A DNA stretch of 64,000 nt from positions 25,542,355-25,606,354 of the forward strand of contig CM055877.1 of the NCBI GenBank assembly GCA_029582165.1, written 5' to 3'. Origin of the DNA: Portulaca oleracea (lineage: Eukaryota; Streptophyta; Magnoliopsida; Caryophyllales; Portulacaceae). Position 1 is the stretch's first letter. Each line of letters opens with the position of its first letter. A model generated the notes under the pieces. It did no database searches. It was given only the letters and a program-made list of their open reading frames with translations, and was not told the DNA's origin. Positions 35,160-50,100 of this stretch are shown piece after piece. A program made the translations under genes and the position numbers.

Positions 35160-38100
35160 CTGAGACAATAAATTCATTTTTGTGGGCTTATTATTCTGAT
35201 CCATGTGCATCTGCTGCATATTTCTGTACAGACAGATACCTTTTTATATAATTCCATATTTTCTTCACGGAGAACGTTTACCTTCCTGTACAGCTCCACA
35301 TTTTCTTGGTGGATGAGACTCCCCTGCAACATGTTTGGTTTCACTTGGTGCTTATTATAATAAGGAAATAATATTCGCTAATCATTCAGTTATAAATAGA
35401 ATAGTAGGATTCCATAGCAGATGCTAGAATATAACCTTTTGATTTAGTTCTTGTACTTCGTTAAATAGCAGTTGATCCTGCAAATGGGGATTTATTGAGT
35501 CACCTTGTCATGCATATTGACTAACAAATTAGGCATGAATGTTATTTGCCGTACCTTTTTTGCGCGAACTCCTCGCAGACTAGTTTCCAGCTGGCTCTCA
35601 AGTTTCTGTAGATCGCTGACACCCAGACCAGAGAGTTCTTCACCCATAATTTGTCTGGAGTATGATTCAATAGATTAAATTATTCTTTGTTCATGTTTAT
35701 TTCTTTCCTTACTATGTCTCTCGAGTTGGGGAGATTGGGAGAAATAGCATTATTCTACTTTTCTAGTAGTATTAAACATGGCCTGGATATGTAGTGAGGA
35801 TTCATCCATATTATAAGAAGTTTATATGTTTATATGAAGTGTCATTGTCCAGCATTCATATCTGGCAGATAATGGACATAGATAATTGGGTGAAATGAAG
35901 AGTCCCCTTGTCATCTTGTGCATTTCACTTTGATCATAGCAGAGTATCTTTGCATGTTGCGACAAAACAAGGATATTGTATTAGCCGGTGTATTCGTTGC
36001 AAGTGATATCATAGTTCCATGTTTATTACCTAATCTAGCACTATTGAGTATTGACCTCTATACCCCCTTGATCCAAGACGGGGGAGCTTGGTAGGTGTGA
36101 ACTTTTAATCCAGCTGTCCAAGTGGCTGCCTTTCCTTAGTGTCATCAACAGAATCAAAGATCCATTTTTCTTTGGCTTGAGGGGAAGAGAGGGGGGGGGG
36201 GGGGGAGGGGAAGGTGACTGTGTTTCCTTTTTTTTTTTCCCAGCCTCAGCTTATTACCTAATGGAAATGATTTTTTCTTATTATTATTATTTTAAATAGG
36301 AACCTAATAGAAAGGATTACATAGTTACCTTTCCGAGTGACACCAAAATAATCAAGTCTCATAATTTGTCTATGAGAAAATGTTGCTAGATTTGGAGCAT
36401 AAGAACCTAGGTACTGTCTTTGACAAGTATACCTAGAGATAACTTTTCGCAAGGGCTGTAGATGAAAAGTTCTGGGGAAGCAAAGGAAAAAAATATTGTC
36501 CTACTGGTAACTCACTTTTGCTTAAGGATTTTGGGATAGACACCCAGCCTATAGGCAATTTTTGTGGGCTTGAGCCAGGCCTTGGCTTGTGGTTTCTCGA
36601 ATAACAAATATTAAAACCATACCTCACTATGTCGAAACATAGATATTTTTGAAGTTTCAGTGGATTATTTAAACCATAACCAATACTCTGGGATCCTGCC
36701 GCAGAGTGAGGCATGGAGGTGTCAGACTAGCAGTCATACCCCTAAATTTTACAATTTGGAAGATTGGTTCCAATTGACCCAAGATTTAGAAACCGCTTGC
36801 TACCTACTACTCCATCACTCCATGGAAAAGACGCATGAGGAGGTTTAATGAGGCATTTTGCTTTAGTCCATTATATTCTAAACTTGAAGAAAATATCTTT
36901 TTCAAGTATTCAGATTATGGATAATTTTAGTGGATTACTTGCTAAACAGAATAGCTTCCTGAATTGAAGTCTTTTCCAGGTTATGCATCTAAGGCATTTT
37001 CTCAAAGTACCAAGATTTTCTTTTATCTCAAGTCCATTTATAACTTCAACTTAAAAAACATAATGGGGAGTTCCTTTTTTTTTTTAAATTTTTTTTTATG
37101 AAGGGTCATGTATGTGTGAATTGTACTCTTGATATAGCTGCATGACATATTGTCTTCGCGTGCTTCCAAAATCTTTGTACTTTGAATAGGATATTGTCTT
37201 AACTTGGGTGTCTTATTCATCAGTACATGTGCTTGATCAGGTTACATTGCTTTTTATACTTAAGAAATATTTAATCTGGGTTTATGACAGGCTCTAACTT
37301 TGTTTTGGTTGTCAGCAGGCTACTACTGAAATCCTGTGTCAAATGGTGGTCTTATTGGGTTCTCATGATAGGAGAGAGATGATACCGGTGACTTTCTTGC
37401 AAGGTCTGTAGCTGCTGCCTTAATTGAGCTGCTTCCTTTTGCCAAAACTACCAAGTAGAACAATATACATAAGATCTCATATATGATAAAGGATACATTT
37501 TTAGCTAAATAAGAGCTCAACTTTCAAATATCTTGGACATAGGATATGCACCTGCTTGATATATAAACAGAGAAAAGAAGCATCATCAAATAATTTTGTT
37601 AGCTCTATTTTCATTTTCTTTCCTTTTCTCTCTCCCCCCCCCCCCCCCCCCCTTTTTTTTTTCTTTCCCCTTTAGATGTTTCACTGGTTTCAGCTGCATG
37701 CTCCATTCTCCTGTCATTTTAAGATATTTTCTGCACTCTGTTTTCTTGTCTCTAAGGATTTTTCTAAATGTTTTCGTCTTCTGTTATTGTAGCAAGGACA
37801 ATCGTTTCTCTGGTTTTCGAAAAACATGGACGAGATGGCAGATTTGTAGATATATTTCGTGAAACGTGCCTTACATAGTAGGCATGGCATCCTGAGACAC
37901 ATGCTATGTAAACGAAGTGCCCAGGTCTGTATTTCGGCTCTCATTTAAATATATTTATGGTGAGGTTGAAAGTGAGCCCAAAGGCTTCTTCTTTTTCGTT
38001 TTATTTTATTTAACATTGACCAATTGAATGCATTGATTCTGTCTTAATGAACAGTTTCCTTCTGACATCCCAAAACCTTTATTTCAACTATGTGACTCCT

Positions 38101-41100
38101 GTGATACTTATGGCATCACCTGCGACGGCCTTTAGCTATCTTAGAAATCAAGTCATCGCTGTTTATGAACTTGTAAGGACCCTATTTAAGATGTTTGTTC
38201 AATTTTCTGCTTTCCAGTTGGTTCAGTCTGCCTTTATTATGTATTATCTATGTTCTTCATGATATGACAATAGATGTGGCAATATGATCCCTAAAAACAA
38301 AGAACTGGCAGCTGGATGATGGGCAATGGAATTGTTTAAGGGCTAAAGAAGCAGTTTAATAATTCCCCAGTCCTAACTGACTTTCAGCTCCATAATTTTC
38401 TACCAAAGTTTCTAAAAGGCAAACTTTGTGAAAGCTTCTTATTGAACCCCTTTTCTAGAGAATGAGGCCTGATTGCCAAACTTTTGATTTGTCCGACTGA
38501 TCCGTTCACATTCATAGATAGCATTGCACCTTTGTATCCAAACCTCCAAATTTAACCCCTTTTCTACTTGAAATTGTTTCATAATATCGGTTTTTCTGTC
38601 TATCATGACATACAATCTTCTCATCCTTTGTTAGAGCATTTTTGATGCAGGATAAGAGTAAAGGATGGGTTAAGATTTCAATATCTTTCCTTATATTTAG
38701 AGATCTTTTGTATTTTATTGATTATAATTTCATAGGTAGTTTTTACCAATATTTTAGAATTAGCAAAATAAGGATATTTAGCCATATATTAGTGATATTT
38801 AGTTTCCTAAGATATGAGGATAATATTAGGTTAGTATTTTAATAGTAGTTGATGTATTCTAGTTTCCTTATTGCATTAGGATTGTTAGCTATATAAATCT
38901 CTCATGTATTAGGAATAAGGTAGACTTTGATAATTATTGAATTGAATTGAGTGAATTCCTTTGCGAGAATTCCCTTGGTTCTACACCAATTTCCTAATGG
39001 TGCTTTTATTTACTTCCATTGAGGTGGTAAACCCAATATCAGTAACGATGAACTGTAATGCCTACTATGCAGGGCAAAATGATAATACTAGCCTGAATTT
39101 ACCTTTAGCTCACAATTTGGATTCGCCAGCTGATTCTGTTCCTCTCTTGCTTTATTGTAGCGGTCAATCACAGACGCCATGCTGGCAATGCAAAATGCAA
39201 AATGGTGTCAGTATTTAGACTTTACCTTTGAACTCTTCTGAAGACCATACTGTTTGGAGACATATTTCTGGTGCACTCTCGTCCTTGTGTTCATGTAATA
39301 TACAATAATAAATGATTAACTGATGCATATATATGCTTTGGTATATCAAATTTTCTCATTGCAGCATATGCAGAGTCAATATGTTGCCTTTCGATATTTA
39401 GATTCGGATAGCATAACAGTCTTAAGGAAAATGGAAGTGATTCCATTATAAATTCAAAGTCTTTGCTTATTCTCAAACATCTAAGATGCTATCATGCTCA
39501 TGACAATAAGTGGCTATGTATAAGTCATGGTAGACACCCCTTCTGCGGAATCGCAAATCCCAATATATGGTTACAACTTTAGAAAGATAGAGGGTAGGAC
39601 CACTAACATAAACTACTGGTATTACTAAAACTAGGTATGGCTCATTGGGGATGATAGTGAAAGAAGTTCACCAGATAAAGCCTAACTGCTAAGATGAAAG
39701 GATATATTATGAGATGGTAGTTTCTGAGAACGGGATGTAGATGGCTACTCATTTAGGTTAGTTTACGCTTCCCATTGCTCCTTCTCTGAAGGTATATGGA
39801 TGGAAGTGTATGTCGACTTAATTCAGAGTTGTGACTAAATGTAGCCATGCTGAGGAAGTATGTTACTCTAGTAGATTGCGTTGTGCATATTGGAGTGATT
39901 CTTTTAAGTTTATAATTTGTTGCATGCTATATGGATGGGATTGGGTTTTGAGCGTGTAGGAGTCATGAAGAGGTGCCTTAAGCGTTACCTTGTTGGGCAT
40001 ATGCAGTGATTGAAATGCAAGTATGCAATCTTGGTTACTGGTCAGGCACTAGCAATTCTACAATCTTATCAGACAACACCGCAATATCGTTGTGCATTTG
40101 TGCCCTAAGGGCACCATTCTAAATGCAAGAATTTGGTGATGGAGCAGTGGTTTTGTTCTTTCCCCCCCCCCCCCCCCCCAATAGAAACCATTGGGTTGGT
40201 GATTGGTTTTATTGACTATATGCAACCTTTCACTAAAGTAATGAAGTTATATTGAGGATTAATTTGGATTGATGTTTCAGTATAATGAAGTTGTATTGGT
40301 GATAGATTTGAATCAACGAGATGAACACTACTCTTGCTAAGGGAATTCAGATAAGACATTTCTGAGATGGTGCATAGCACTGCCACCGTCAAAATCATCG
40401 TCAAATGCATGCAACTTATCCTATATTTTGAAATTATTTAGTATAAGCTTTGTAAATCATTGTGAGGGATTTGATAGATTTGAATTAATGAGATGAGTGC
40501 TATGATGAGGGGTTTTGGAGTATGTGTAGCACTTCTACAGTCAAAATCATCATGACATGTATGCACCTTATCCTCTGTTTTGAAGTTATATGGGATATAA
40601 GCTTTGTAAATAATCATGAGGGATTTGAGGGATTTTTGTGTAGGAGTTGCTTAGATGTGTGTGTAGGAGTGATACTATCATAATTGTTATCAAATTTGAG
40701 AACTAAATACTACCAAAATAAAACTAGAAAACAGAGAGGGGTAGAACATGACCTTCAAAGCGGTTTCTGTATGTAGCTAGTCATGCTCTGACCCCACTTT
40801 TTTATCAGATCATTCATTAGGTTGGTATATTATATGGCATTCTCATCTTGCTAAAGCAAACAACAACACACAAAATGCTTCCATTAATTGATGAAAGTCT
40901 TAAAGTAAGAACGCATTATAAGGATTTTGAGAAGTGTTCTTTCATTACCAAAATATGGGTTTATTTATAATTCATAGCCAACGTCGCCTAGGGTATTGGT
41001 GGAGGAAAAGCAAATTTGAAGCATCAAGGAGGGCACCACCTTGACATCTATGTGAACACATCCAAAGCTTCTATGGTCTAGCTTTTGAAATGTGATTTTA

Positions 41101-44100
41101 GTGTTGCATTGAAGAGTTTTGCCTTTTCTTCGAGTTATCAGGTTCAAAAGTTTTCCAAAGAAAGAGCTCAGTGAAAAGTGGAAAGCTGTCAAATTTTTTC
41201 TACCCACGTTTTGGGAATTAATATTAAGTGGAATTTGATAACTTTTGTGCTTCTTAATTGTTTTCCATGATCATTTGTTGTCTTTAAGAATCACCACAAA
41301 CCTTTTCAACATTTGTCCAATGATGTGTATGGCCCCTTTGCATGAGTTCAAAGGCCAAACCTTGTGAGAAATTACCAACATTTCAAACATGCTTATTCTC
41401 TTCCATACACTCTCTAGGAATACATTTTAGAATGCCACGTCTCAATTGTTTCTGAAGTTGGGCGTTGTAGAAGGTACACCTTTAGTGTTTGGTGATATAA
41501 TTTGGTATTTTACTAGGTAAGCTTTACTTTTTACCAAAGCATAGAGCGTGTGGAGTTCTGGACTTAATGAGCAAAATGTTCAAACCATCCTAGGTGTCCT
41601 CATGGAAAACTCCTAAAATCTTTCTCTCAAGGTGACTGTACTGTTCTTTAGGTTTTTCCCTCAATTGGTGATACTCAGGATCAGAAGCCATCTTTTGATA
41701 TCAACTATTATGCCTAACATGTCTAAGTGATGTGAATAACTCTTAACGGCCTCGGATATCCATACGTCGCATTCACAATTGTCAGACGCTTTTATAGCTT
41801 CTTGTGGTATTCCTCAATAGGAACAGTGAGATTGTTTTCTACTGTGAAAATTTGAAAGACCATGGAGAAATAAAGTTATGAGAATGTGCTTTGTACTATC
41901 ATCTTAACCTCGGGACACTAAACACTATGGGCGGTGAATTCCTCATTCATTTTCATCTTGAAAGCTCTCAAATGTATCCAGCGTTAAATCAAACTTTAAG
42001 CATGTTAATTCTTACACTTTATGATCAAGCACAAAGCCTTGAAAACTCAATTGGTGGGATGAATGTGTCGAGGGCAGCATAGTGACAATGCCATTGGTGG
42101 AGGAGAAAGAGGTTTTTAAGGCTAAAATTTCCACTTATGCTGCCTTTCAGTATTCACTTCAGTTAATGAATAGATGAGTACCAAAATACGCTCATTTCTA
42201 ATAGTGAAGATCTTGAAGGACATCAATTGTAATGTGTACAAGTTGGATTGTCCAAGACCATGAAGTATGTGCCACTTTCAACTTGGCCGTTTCTGGGTAA
42301 TTTCCCTTTAATAAAGGATGAGGGAGAGAGTTTCAAAGCATTGAGGTCTACCAAAGAGCTAAGGAACTCATGCAAAATATCTACTGTACGGACAATAGTA
42401 GGACATTAGTCCAATTTTATCACACGAATGGAAAAACAAAATGAGATAAAGGCAAATATATCTATCAAAAGCAAACTTGATATTCCTCCCTCAAGGAGAA
42501 CTTATACTAGATCAAGAAGGTCCAGCTGCTTAATATTCTAACCAGTTGGTGAAGAATTGAAGATGAGCTGTCATCCAACATGGTTCAAAATCTGTTATGT
42601 AAAAGTTCTTGGACTCCTCTAATATGTTCCATTAAGTTAGAGAACACTCTTATACTTTAACCCTATCAATACTTGGCTTGGTTATGAAAAACTTGTTTTG
42701 GATACCTGATAAGAAAGAAGCATGTTGATATCCTTCAAGAGATGTATTATTGCCTCCTTATGAGAATAAAAACTTGTTTTGGATACCTGATACGAAAGAA
42801 GCATGTTGATATCCTTCAAGAGATTATTATTGCCTCCTTATGAGAATTTCTAAGATTATTTGAAAACTGAGGTGTTCAACAACAAATGTGATTCAAGGTC
42901 TACTTACTTTAAGATACAACCTATACACTGTGCTTCTGTAGGACCAAGAATAGATAAGAATTCTCCAGTTCGTTAGACAGACTATTATTTGTAGGGAGGT
43001 TAATATACAACATCTGCACTAGTCTTCCATAAAACTAAGAATAGGTAAGATTTCTCTAGTTTAATTGAACAAACTGACCTTAGGGATGAGAAGTAGATTT
43101 GCAAGCCAAGAGCTCAACAACTCCAAGAATATCAATTATACACTTTTGTTCCATGATATACCTCATTGGGAAATTTCATTTGATGACCTGTTTTTGTATT
43201 TTCCTTTTGGTCAATTTCTTATTTTTCTTTCCGAACTGCTTACCTGTGTTTTATTTAATTAGGATTTAGGCACATGAGAACTTTAGCCCATTAATTTTGA
43301 CATCAACCATCATTTTCTGATTGTAGCAACTATTTTCTTGGCAGTAGTTGGCCTGACAAAGACCCATAAAGCCATGATCAGAGGTCTGATCTACCAAGTC
43401 TGACATCTGCAAGACTCAGATTCAAAGTCCCCAAAACCGTTGTCTTCTTATCCCCAAGCAACACACCCACCCTGGTGACAAAACTTGGTAGACGATAGCC
43501 CAATGGATTTTTGAGTCGACTTCAATTCGGCTACCCAACGCCTATCTGAGTCCAAATCATTAGTCCTTCACAAGTGAATCCATCATGATTGTTGGATTTG
43601 GTAGGATAATATTGGGAAGGGTAGAGCGAGAAAAGTGTCACAAATGAATTCACCATATGATTGTCGGGTTTGGTAGAATACTATGATGAAGGATAGACCG
43701 AGAAGAGGGACCTACTACTGAGGTATTGAGGGTTTGAGGAAGCAGGGGTGTCAAAAGAAAAGCATAGGGTCATGGTTTTCTAAAATATAAAAATGTAAGA
43801 ATATTGAACAATGAGAGACTTCAGGATTCGAGGGTGTTCTCCAATAGTAGCTTTCAGAGTACTTCATCCATGGAGATGGGATGACAAATTGCATCCCAAA
43901 GCTTTTTGAATCTTAATGATAGCAAATAGAACAGAGGGTATTTTAGAAATTGAATGCAAAAGTGGGTTTAAACGAGGATGATACAAAGTCCTATTAAGTT
44001 CTCCGGCTAGTTTAAACCATACCTGAGGTGTAGTCCAATATATATTACTAAAAGTTCACGAAAAGAGGATCGAACAACTAGTGAGGTGCTTACTGCTCAC

Positions 44101-47100
44101 CACATCCACATGTTAACACATTGAAGCATATGACCCAGCTAGTACATAATACATGACAGTACGAAGGGAATAATCGGAACTGAACCCGAGCTCCACTGGC
44201 TGCAGGCAGCAAGGAGAGCCAAACTATTCTGGAAGTGCTGCAGGTGATGGACCATTGACATAAGGTTCTAGAAGAGAAGAAGCCATCACATTAATGGCTG
44301 AGTTATAAGGTAACCATACAGCATAAAGCATCGTGCCCCCCAATAGTGCCCATGCACATTCATGATAAGTTAAACCATATGCCGAGGCTGCAACCTATAA
44401 CCGTTGCAAGAGGAGCCGAACAAAGGGGTGAATAAAAAATGCAGGAGCACAAGGGGATGAATTAACAAGGTCAAGGCAACTTTTGGCAAGGAAAATCACT
44501 TGTTACTATCCAACTCTAGGACTATGCGAGTTTGTGTTGACGTAGTTGTCTTGTAGTAGAAAGCTGTTTAGAGATAACAATGTTGTGGATCAAAAAAATT
44601 CTAAAAAAAGCCAAATCAACCCAATCCATAGTCGACTCTTCAGGCCTAGACACCGTCACTTGGACTATTTGGCTATCTCCATTGCCAAACAACTCTGTCA
44701 ATGAGACTCCATGCAAAAAGGGGGAGTGCACAAAACATAGGTTGAGGTAGCAAATCTTTAAATGTAGATGTAACAATAATAGATGGCATAGCACAATTTT
44801 ACTTTAAAGCAAAATCACCTTAAGCTCCAGTAGGCTCACTTTGCACAAGTGGGCAAGTATGATCATTTTGCAAGCCAATGGATACCTATGCTTTGAGATC
44901 TTCTCTTTCCAAAATACAAAAAAAGACTTGGGGCCTTTTTTTTTTTGGGGGGGGGGGGGTTCTCCTTTTTCATATAAAAGTTTTTTTTTTTCAGTATTGT
45001 TGATAATTTGTGTATTTGGAAAGTATATATATATTTGATTCATGGCTGGGTCATGTCAGTTATAATCGGTTCAACTGGTTATCCAAGTTAGATGATCTAA
45101 CCTGTTCTAATTGGTCCAACCAATTGACCCACCGTTTCACTAGATCAACCGATTCAATGATCGGGTCGATCCTGACAACATAACTTACAAGTGTGAGCAA
45201 CAAGTCCTCATATGACGCGGTAATATAGCATAGACATTATTTACTATCAACTTAGTGTAGCTTGGCTTGAGTATGACCTATTGGACAAGGTTTGTCCAAC
45301 TAGTGCCAACGTACCAATTATGGGGTAAAACCAATAAACTCAACTCATTAACTCAAAGCTAATGGTAGAATATTGATTTTCATAAGATGGATCAAGGTTT
45401 TGGATGAACTGTTTTGAGAGTGTGAAGTTTAGGAAGGCTCAAGCATGGGATCGGGAAGGCTTAGGACGGCTCGGAGGTTTCAGGGCTCGGAGGTTTCCAA
45501 TATACCATCATGAGATTGTCCATCGGCCCATGGAGAAGGCTAGGGAAATACCAAATTTGTGGTAAAAGAGATGTGATCATGGCTGCACCATAGGGCGTGC
45601 GGTTTTGATATGTTCCTCTTCCCCGACTGTTTGTTTAGGTTTTGATAATGTTTGTGGTTGACATTAGTTAGGCCTCGGTTGATCTTACTGTTTCATGTTA
45701 AAGGCCTACTTAACTAAGCATAATAAATCGCACCTAAGTCATGCGTTTAGGTAAATTTGAAGTTACATCTCTTTAGTTTCCTCCATCTCTTTCTATAATT
45801 CAAGGCTTTTGGTGACGTATGTATATTGATTACCACCTCTTTAGTTGTATATTGATTAGTACAAAATATTCAAGCATGTCTAGAGAAGTATCTTGATTGT
45901 TTTGGGTTATGATCGTGTTTGTAAGAATGCCATGATAAGTGGGCATCTTAATGTTATGACATAACAAGTTTCTAAGCTAGGAGGCTAAGCTAAATTTAGG
46001 CCAGACAACTTCATATGGCCTAAATGCCCTCTAATGTTAACTCTCCACTCTTGCAAGTCAAATTGCAAGGATGACAATGGGTTCAAAGGTCTAACCTAGG
46101 TCAGCCGTAAGCAAACCCGGATCCATTTTCATGAGTTACGTTAAAAATTTGACCTAATAACTTTGGATTAAACATTTGGTCCAAGTTTTGTCAAAGTAAT
46201 TTGGTGGGAGACCATTGTTCACAATGGGAACATCATGGGCTAAGATAAAAGGAGTAATTGCCCATCCAGGGCGACTACTCGTAAGCAGTTGATTGTTCGT
46301 CTACCATAGGGATTGACCATCAGGTTACCTATGTTTTAATTATCACCTTGCCTTGCCCTCTTTCAGAGTTGGCAGTAAAACTCGAACCCGTGGGTAGTCG
46401 TTTTCACCCGATCTGAAAAATAGTATGAGTTATAAAATTTTAGAAAAAACGGGTAAGGGTGTTGTGAAATCAAAATGGGTATCTGTTGGGATTCACACAT
46501 AGTAAAATGTCCCACATTGAAAAAACAAAGGGAAAGGACTTGGTATATAAGTCAAGTGAGCTACTCCTCTTAATACCAATTGGTTTTTTTTAAGATGGAA
46601 CCTCACTTAACTTGTGTACCATAGGCCTTAGTTGAAGTTGGCTCCCGCCTTGGATCTATCCAACAAATGGTATCATAACTGATGGTTCGTCCGGTTGGGC
46701 GCAAGGTGCGGGAAGGTGGTCACGTTCACCATGGACAAGAGCAGAGGCAATGGCGTGCGCGCGACTGGTCTCCTAAAGGCGCAGAGTGGTGGCAAGAAAC
46801 TCATAGGTGGAGTATGGTGCGACTTTATGGAGTAAGGTGCGGCTGAGACTTTTGAGGCATAACAGTGACATGAGACTTAGATGGAGTAGGGTGCGGCTCT
46901 ATAGAGTAAGGTGTGACTGTGATGGACTCTTGATGGTGACTTGAAGCCTTGGCATGAAAAAAGAGGCTTGTGTGAAGGGGGAGATTGTTGAGATTCACCA
47001 ATGAGTAAAATGTCTCACGTCGACAAAATAAAGAGAAATGACATGATATATATGTCAAGTGGGTATCCCTCTTAACACCAATTGGTTTTAAGATGAAGCT

Positions 47101-50100
47101 TCACTTAACTTGTGTACCATGGGCCTTGGATGAAGTGAGTTCCCGCATTGGATCTCTCCACTAGTAACCGTATGGGTACCCGACCCAAATACAAAAAAAA
47201 AAAGACAATTAATGTTGATTACTTATCATTGGGCTCTGAATATGTGTTACTATTTGTGGTTTTGGTTAATTTTTTGAGTTCTGCGATCTGTCGCCCAATT
47301 TTACTCTTTCTAATAGAAATCTTCATACCAATTTTCTTTTGATGGCTAATCTTATCATACTCAAAACAGACATGTTAATTTGCTCATATGGATTTTCTTT
47401 TCATGACTAATTTTCAATTATGCCCTAACTAATACGTGTTATACCCCCAATTCCCGATGGATAAGTGTACTCATATTTAGTATTTGCTAAATATGAGCAA
47501 CGGTAAAACGAAAATGGGCATGGCAAAGGGTATGGGTAAGCTATGGCTTTCCCTGATTCGAATCTGACCCATTGCCATCCCTCCCCTCTTTAGGCAACCC
47601 TTGACAAGCCTCTATCATTGAATTTGGAGCTAGCAGCCCATCAACATCTAATCCCATCAAGATGTCCGAATCATTGGACTTAAACCAACAACTATTCAGA
47701 ATTCCCAAACTTTCAAAGTGGCATTCCTTGAAGCACACCCTTTTTCATTTTTATGAAACACTAGGAAAGGCTACCGGTACAAGGCACGAGTTCAAAATTA
47801 TGGTTTTGTTATATACATTTGGTGTACTAATAATGCACATAAAATATATTATATTAATCATGTTTTTGTTTACTTTAGATTTTAGTGTGAAAAATTACAA
47901 ATAACAATACAGGTATTTATAATTTTGTATGTAATACTATGCTCATTTTTCAAATACAATACACACTAATTTAGTTTGCCTACTCATAAAAATTAAAACG
48001 CTTTAAAAATTGTCATATGTTAAAGACTTAGTGTTTCGTGGAATGCACTTGACCCATATTTTACTTGAACCTAAAATACATCTAACTCGTGTTTACGCGA
48101 ACTCGAAATATACTCGACCCATATTTACCTTACCTAGATATATACCTCGATATGTGGTTTAATCGCTTCCCAAATTGATTGGTTTGCATGTAAAGTTTTA
48201 TTTGATGCTAGACTCCTTAGTTATTGTAATTAATTATTATGGAAAGAAAAAGAACCACCCTTCTTTCTCCCACCATCATTGTCAAACAAAGAAAATATGA
48301 ATACAAACTACAAGGCAAACTGATGAAATTATAAAGTTGTCTGTTTATAATTATTATATTCTAGGACAAAAAGGTAAATTTGTGTATGAATAAACTATAA
48401 GACAAGGTGGTGAAGCTACCAAGTAGGTTGGTTATTATTATTTACAAGGACAAAAGAGTAAATTCGAGTGTGAATACAAATTACAAGATAAGCGCCTAGT
48501 TCAAACATTTTTCATCCCAAATTTCTTTTATTGTATAGAGACAGAGACATGTAATAAATAAATACTTCACAAGTGTTATTTTTGCCGTTATTGTTTGTGT
48601 TTAATTTGTTTGTCTAAATCTGAAAAAGATTAAAGGACTATAATAGGTTGTATTTTGGGGATATTGGACGACCATGTACTATATTATGTATTTGGACAAT
48701 ACATTGTAATACGGTGGTGGGTGACACTGTGCATTGAGAATGAGTTCCGGTGACGATGATTCTTCAAACATCTACTGTGTCAACCGAACGAAAATCATTT
48801 GACAATTTTTTTGATATTTTTATTGAATCTATGCTGATTAATCATAAAATTTATGTGATTGACTTAAGTACAACTTAAAAAAATAAAGGAAGTGGAAACA
48901 ACTTAAATAAAATACATGAATTTTAGGGTTACTTGACATAGATTCAGTTAAATTTCAAAAAACTTGGCGAATAATTTTTCGTCATTGACACGGAGGATCT
49001 CTGATGAGTCTTCGTCACCGGAACTCGTTCTCAATGCACAAACATTACACACCCCATATTACAATGTATTAGAGTCCAAAAAACTAGTACAATGTATAAT
49101 TGTTCAATATCTCAAAGTATAGTATATTATAGTCCAATAATTCTTTTAAAAATAAAGATGACTAGAGGGTATCTGTCTACTGGCCCCAAAATTCTGCCAC
49201 GCCCATCACTAGGAAAAACCCTAAGAGGTAGTTTAAAATAGCAATTGTAGAGATGTTAATCCATTTTTAGTTGGATTTTTGGATGTCAACATAACGACCT
49301 TTGGTGGAATTGAATTGTAATATATCAAATTTTAAAATTGGACACTAATATACTTAATTTTTGGACCTATTTATCGTTAGTGCATTTTAGAGGCAAAAAT
49401 TTGTCTGTAAATAAGGAAATTCCCATGAAAAATAAATTAATTTTTATTTGACCAATCACAAATTATCATGTGGTAGGTAGCCTTCGGAGGACCCATCTAG
49501 TCAAAATTGAATTTCAACCAATTGGAAGATGTCAAGTGTCAGAGATGATATAGAAAATAATAATAATTTTTTATTTAAAATTAAAGGAATAATTAATTAA
49601 TTTGGACCCAAACATAAAGCTTAGCTCAAACCTTAGGCTTCCCAAGCCTATAAATAAAGGTCCTCCCTCTCATTTGTAGACCCCCCTCCCCGCATTTTGG
49701 CATTAGAGATTACACTCGGGCTTTTGCAGTCAAGACTCTGGATTTTACATTTAAGGCTCTGGACTCTGGACCCTGCATTAGAAGGCGAGAGTTGTACACT
49801 CCAGGAGCTCCAAGAGGATCAAACTACAAGCGCCCTCCAACTATCAAGTATCAAGGATCAAGGTCTACAAAAATTCAAGATCAGAAGCTATAAACCTCCA
49901 GCAAGTCAGGATCAAAGACTACGATCGAGTTCTTCAGCTCGACCTGTAGGGATGGCAATGGGTCGGAGGCGAATCGGAGGTAGGTACCTCCACCTTCGCT
50001 CCAATTAATAATCGGAGGTGGAGGTCCACCTCCAAATTCGATTAATCAGAGGTGGGAGGACCTCCAAATCCAAACTTAATCGCAGGCACCCAACTCCAAC

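Noticed and set aside
35004..35219. Direct reading from [10 protein letters not shown] into exon 7 as one exon
   Set aside because: It would replace the conserved YKK-VYG junction. Splicing out the 80-bp intron (35160-35239) restores it in phase.
38961..39218. Plus-strand frame of 85 codons over exon 2
   Set aside because: It is the antisense shadow of MADS exon 2, which is supported by phase and family match.
49697..50008. Plus-strand frame [11 protein letters not shown], and its partner at 50740-51045
   Set aside because: A shared frame looked like a duplicated gene, but both are the same LTR text in an inverted pair, after the LTR TATA box.
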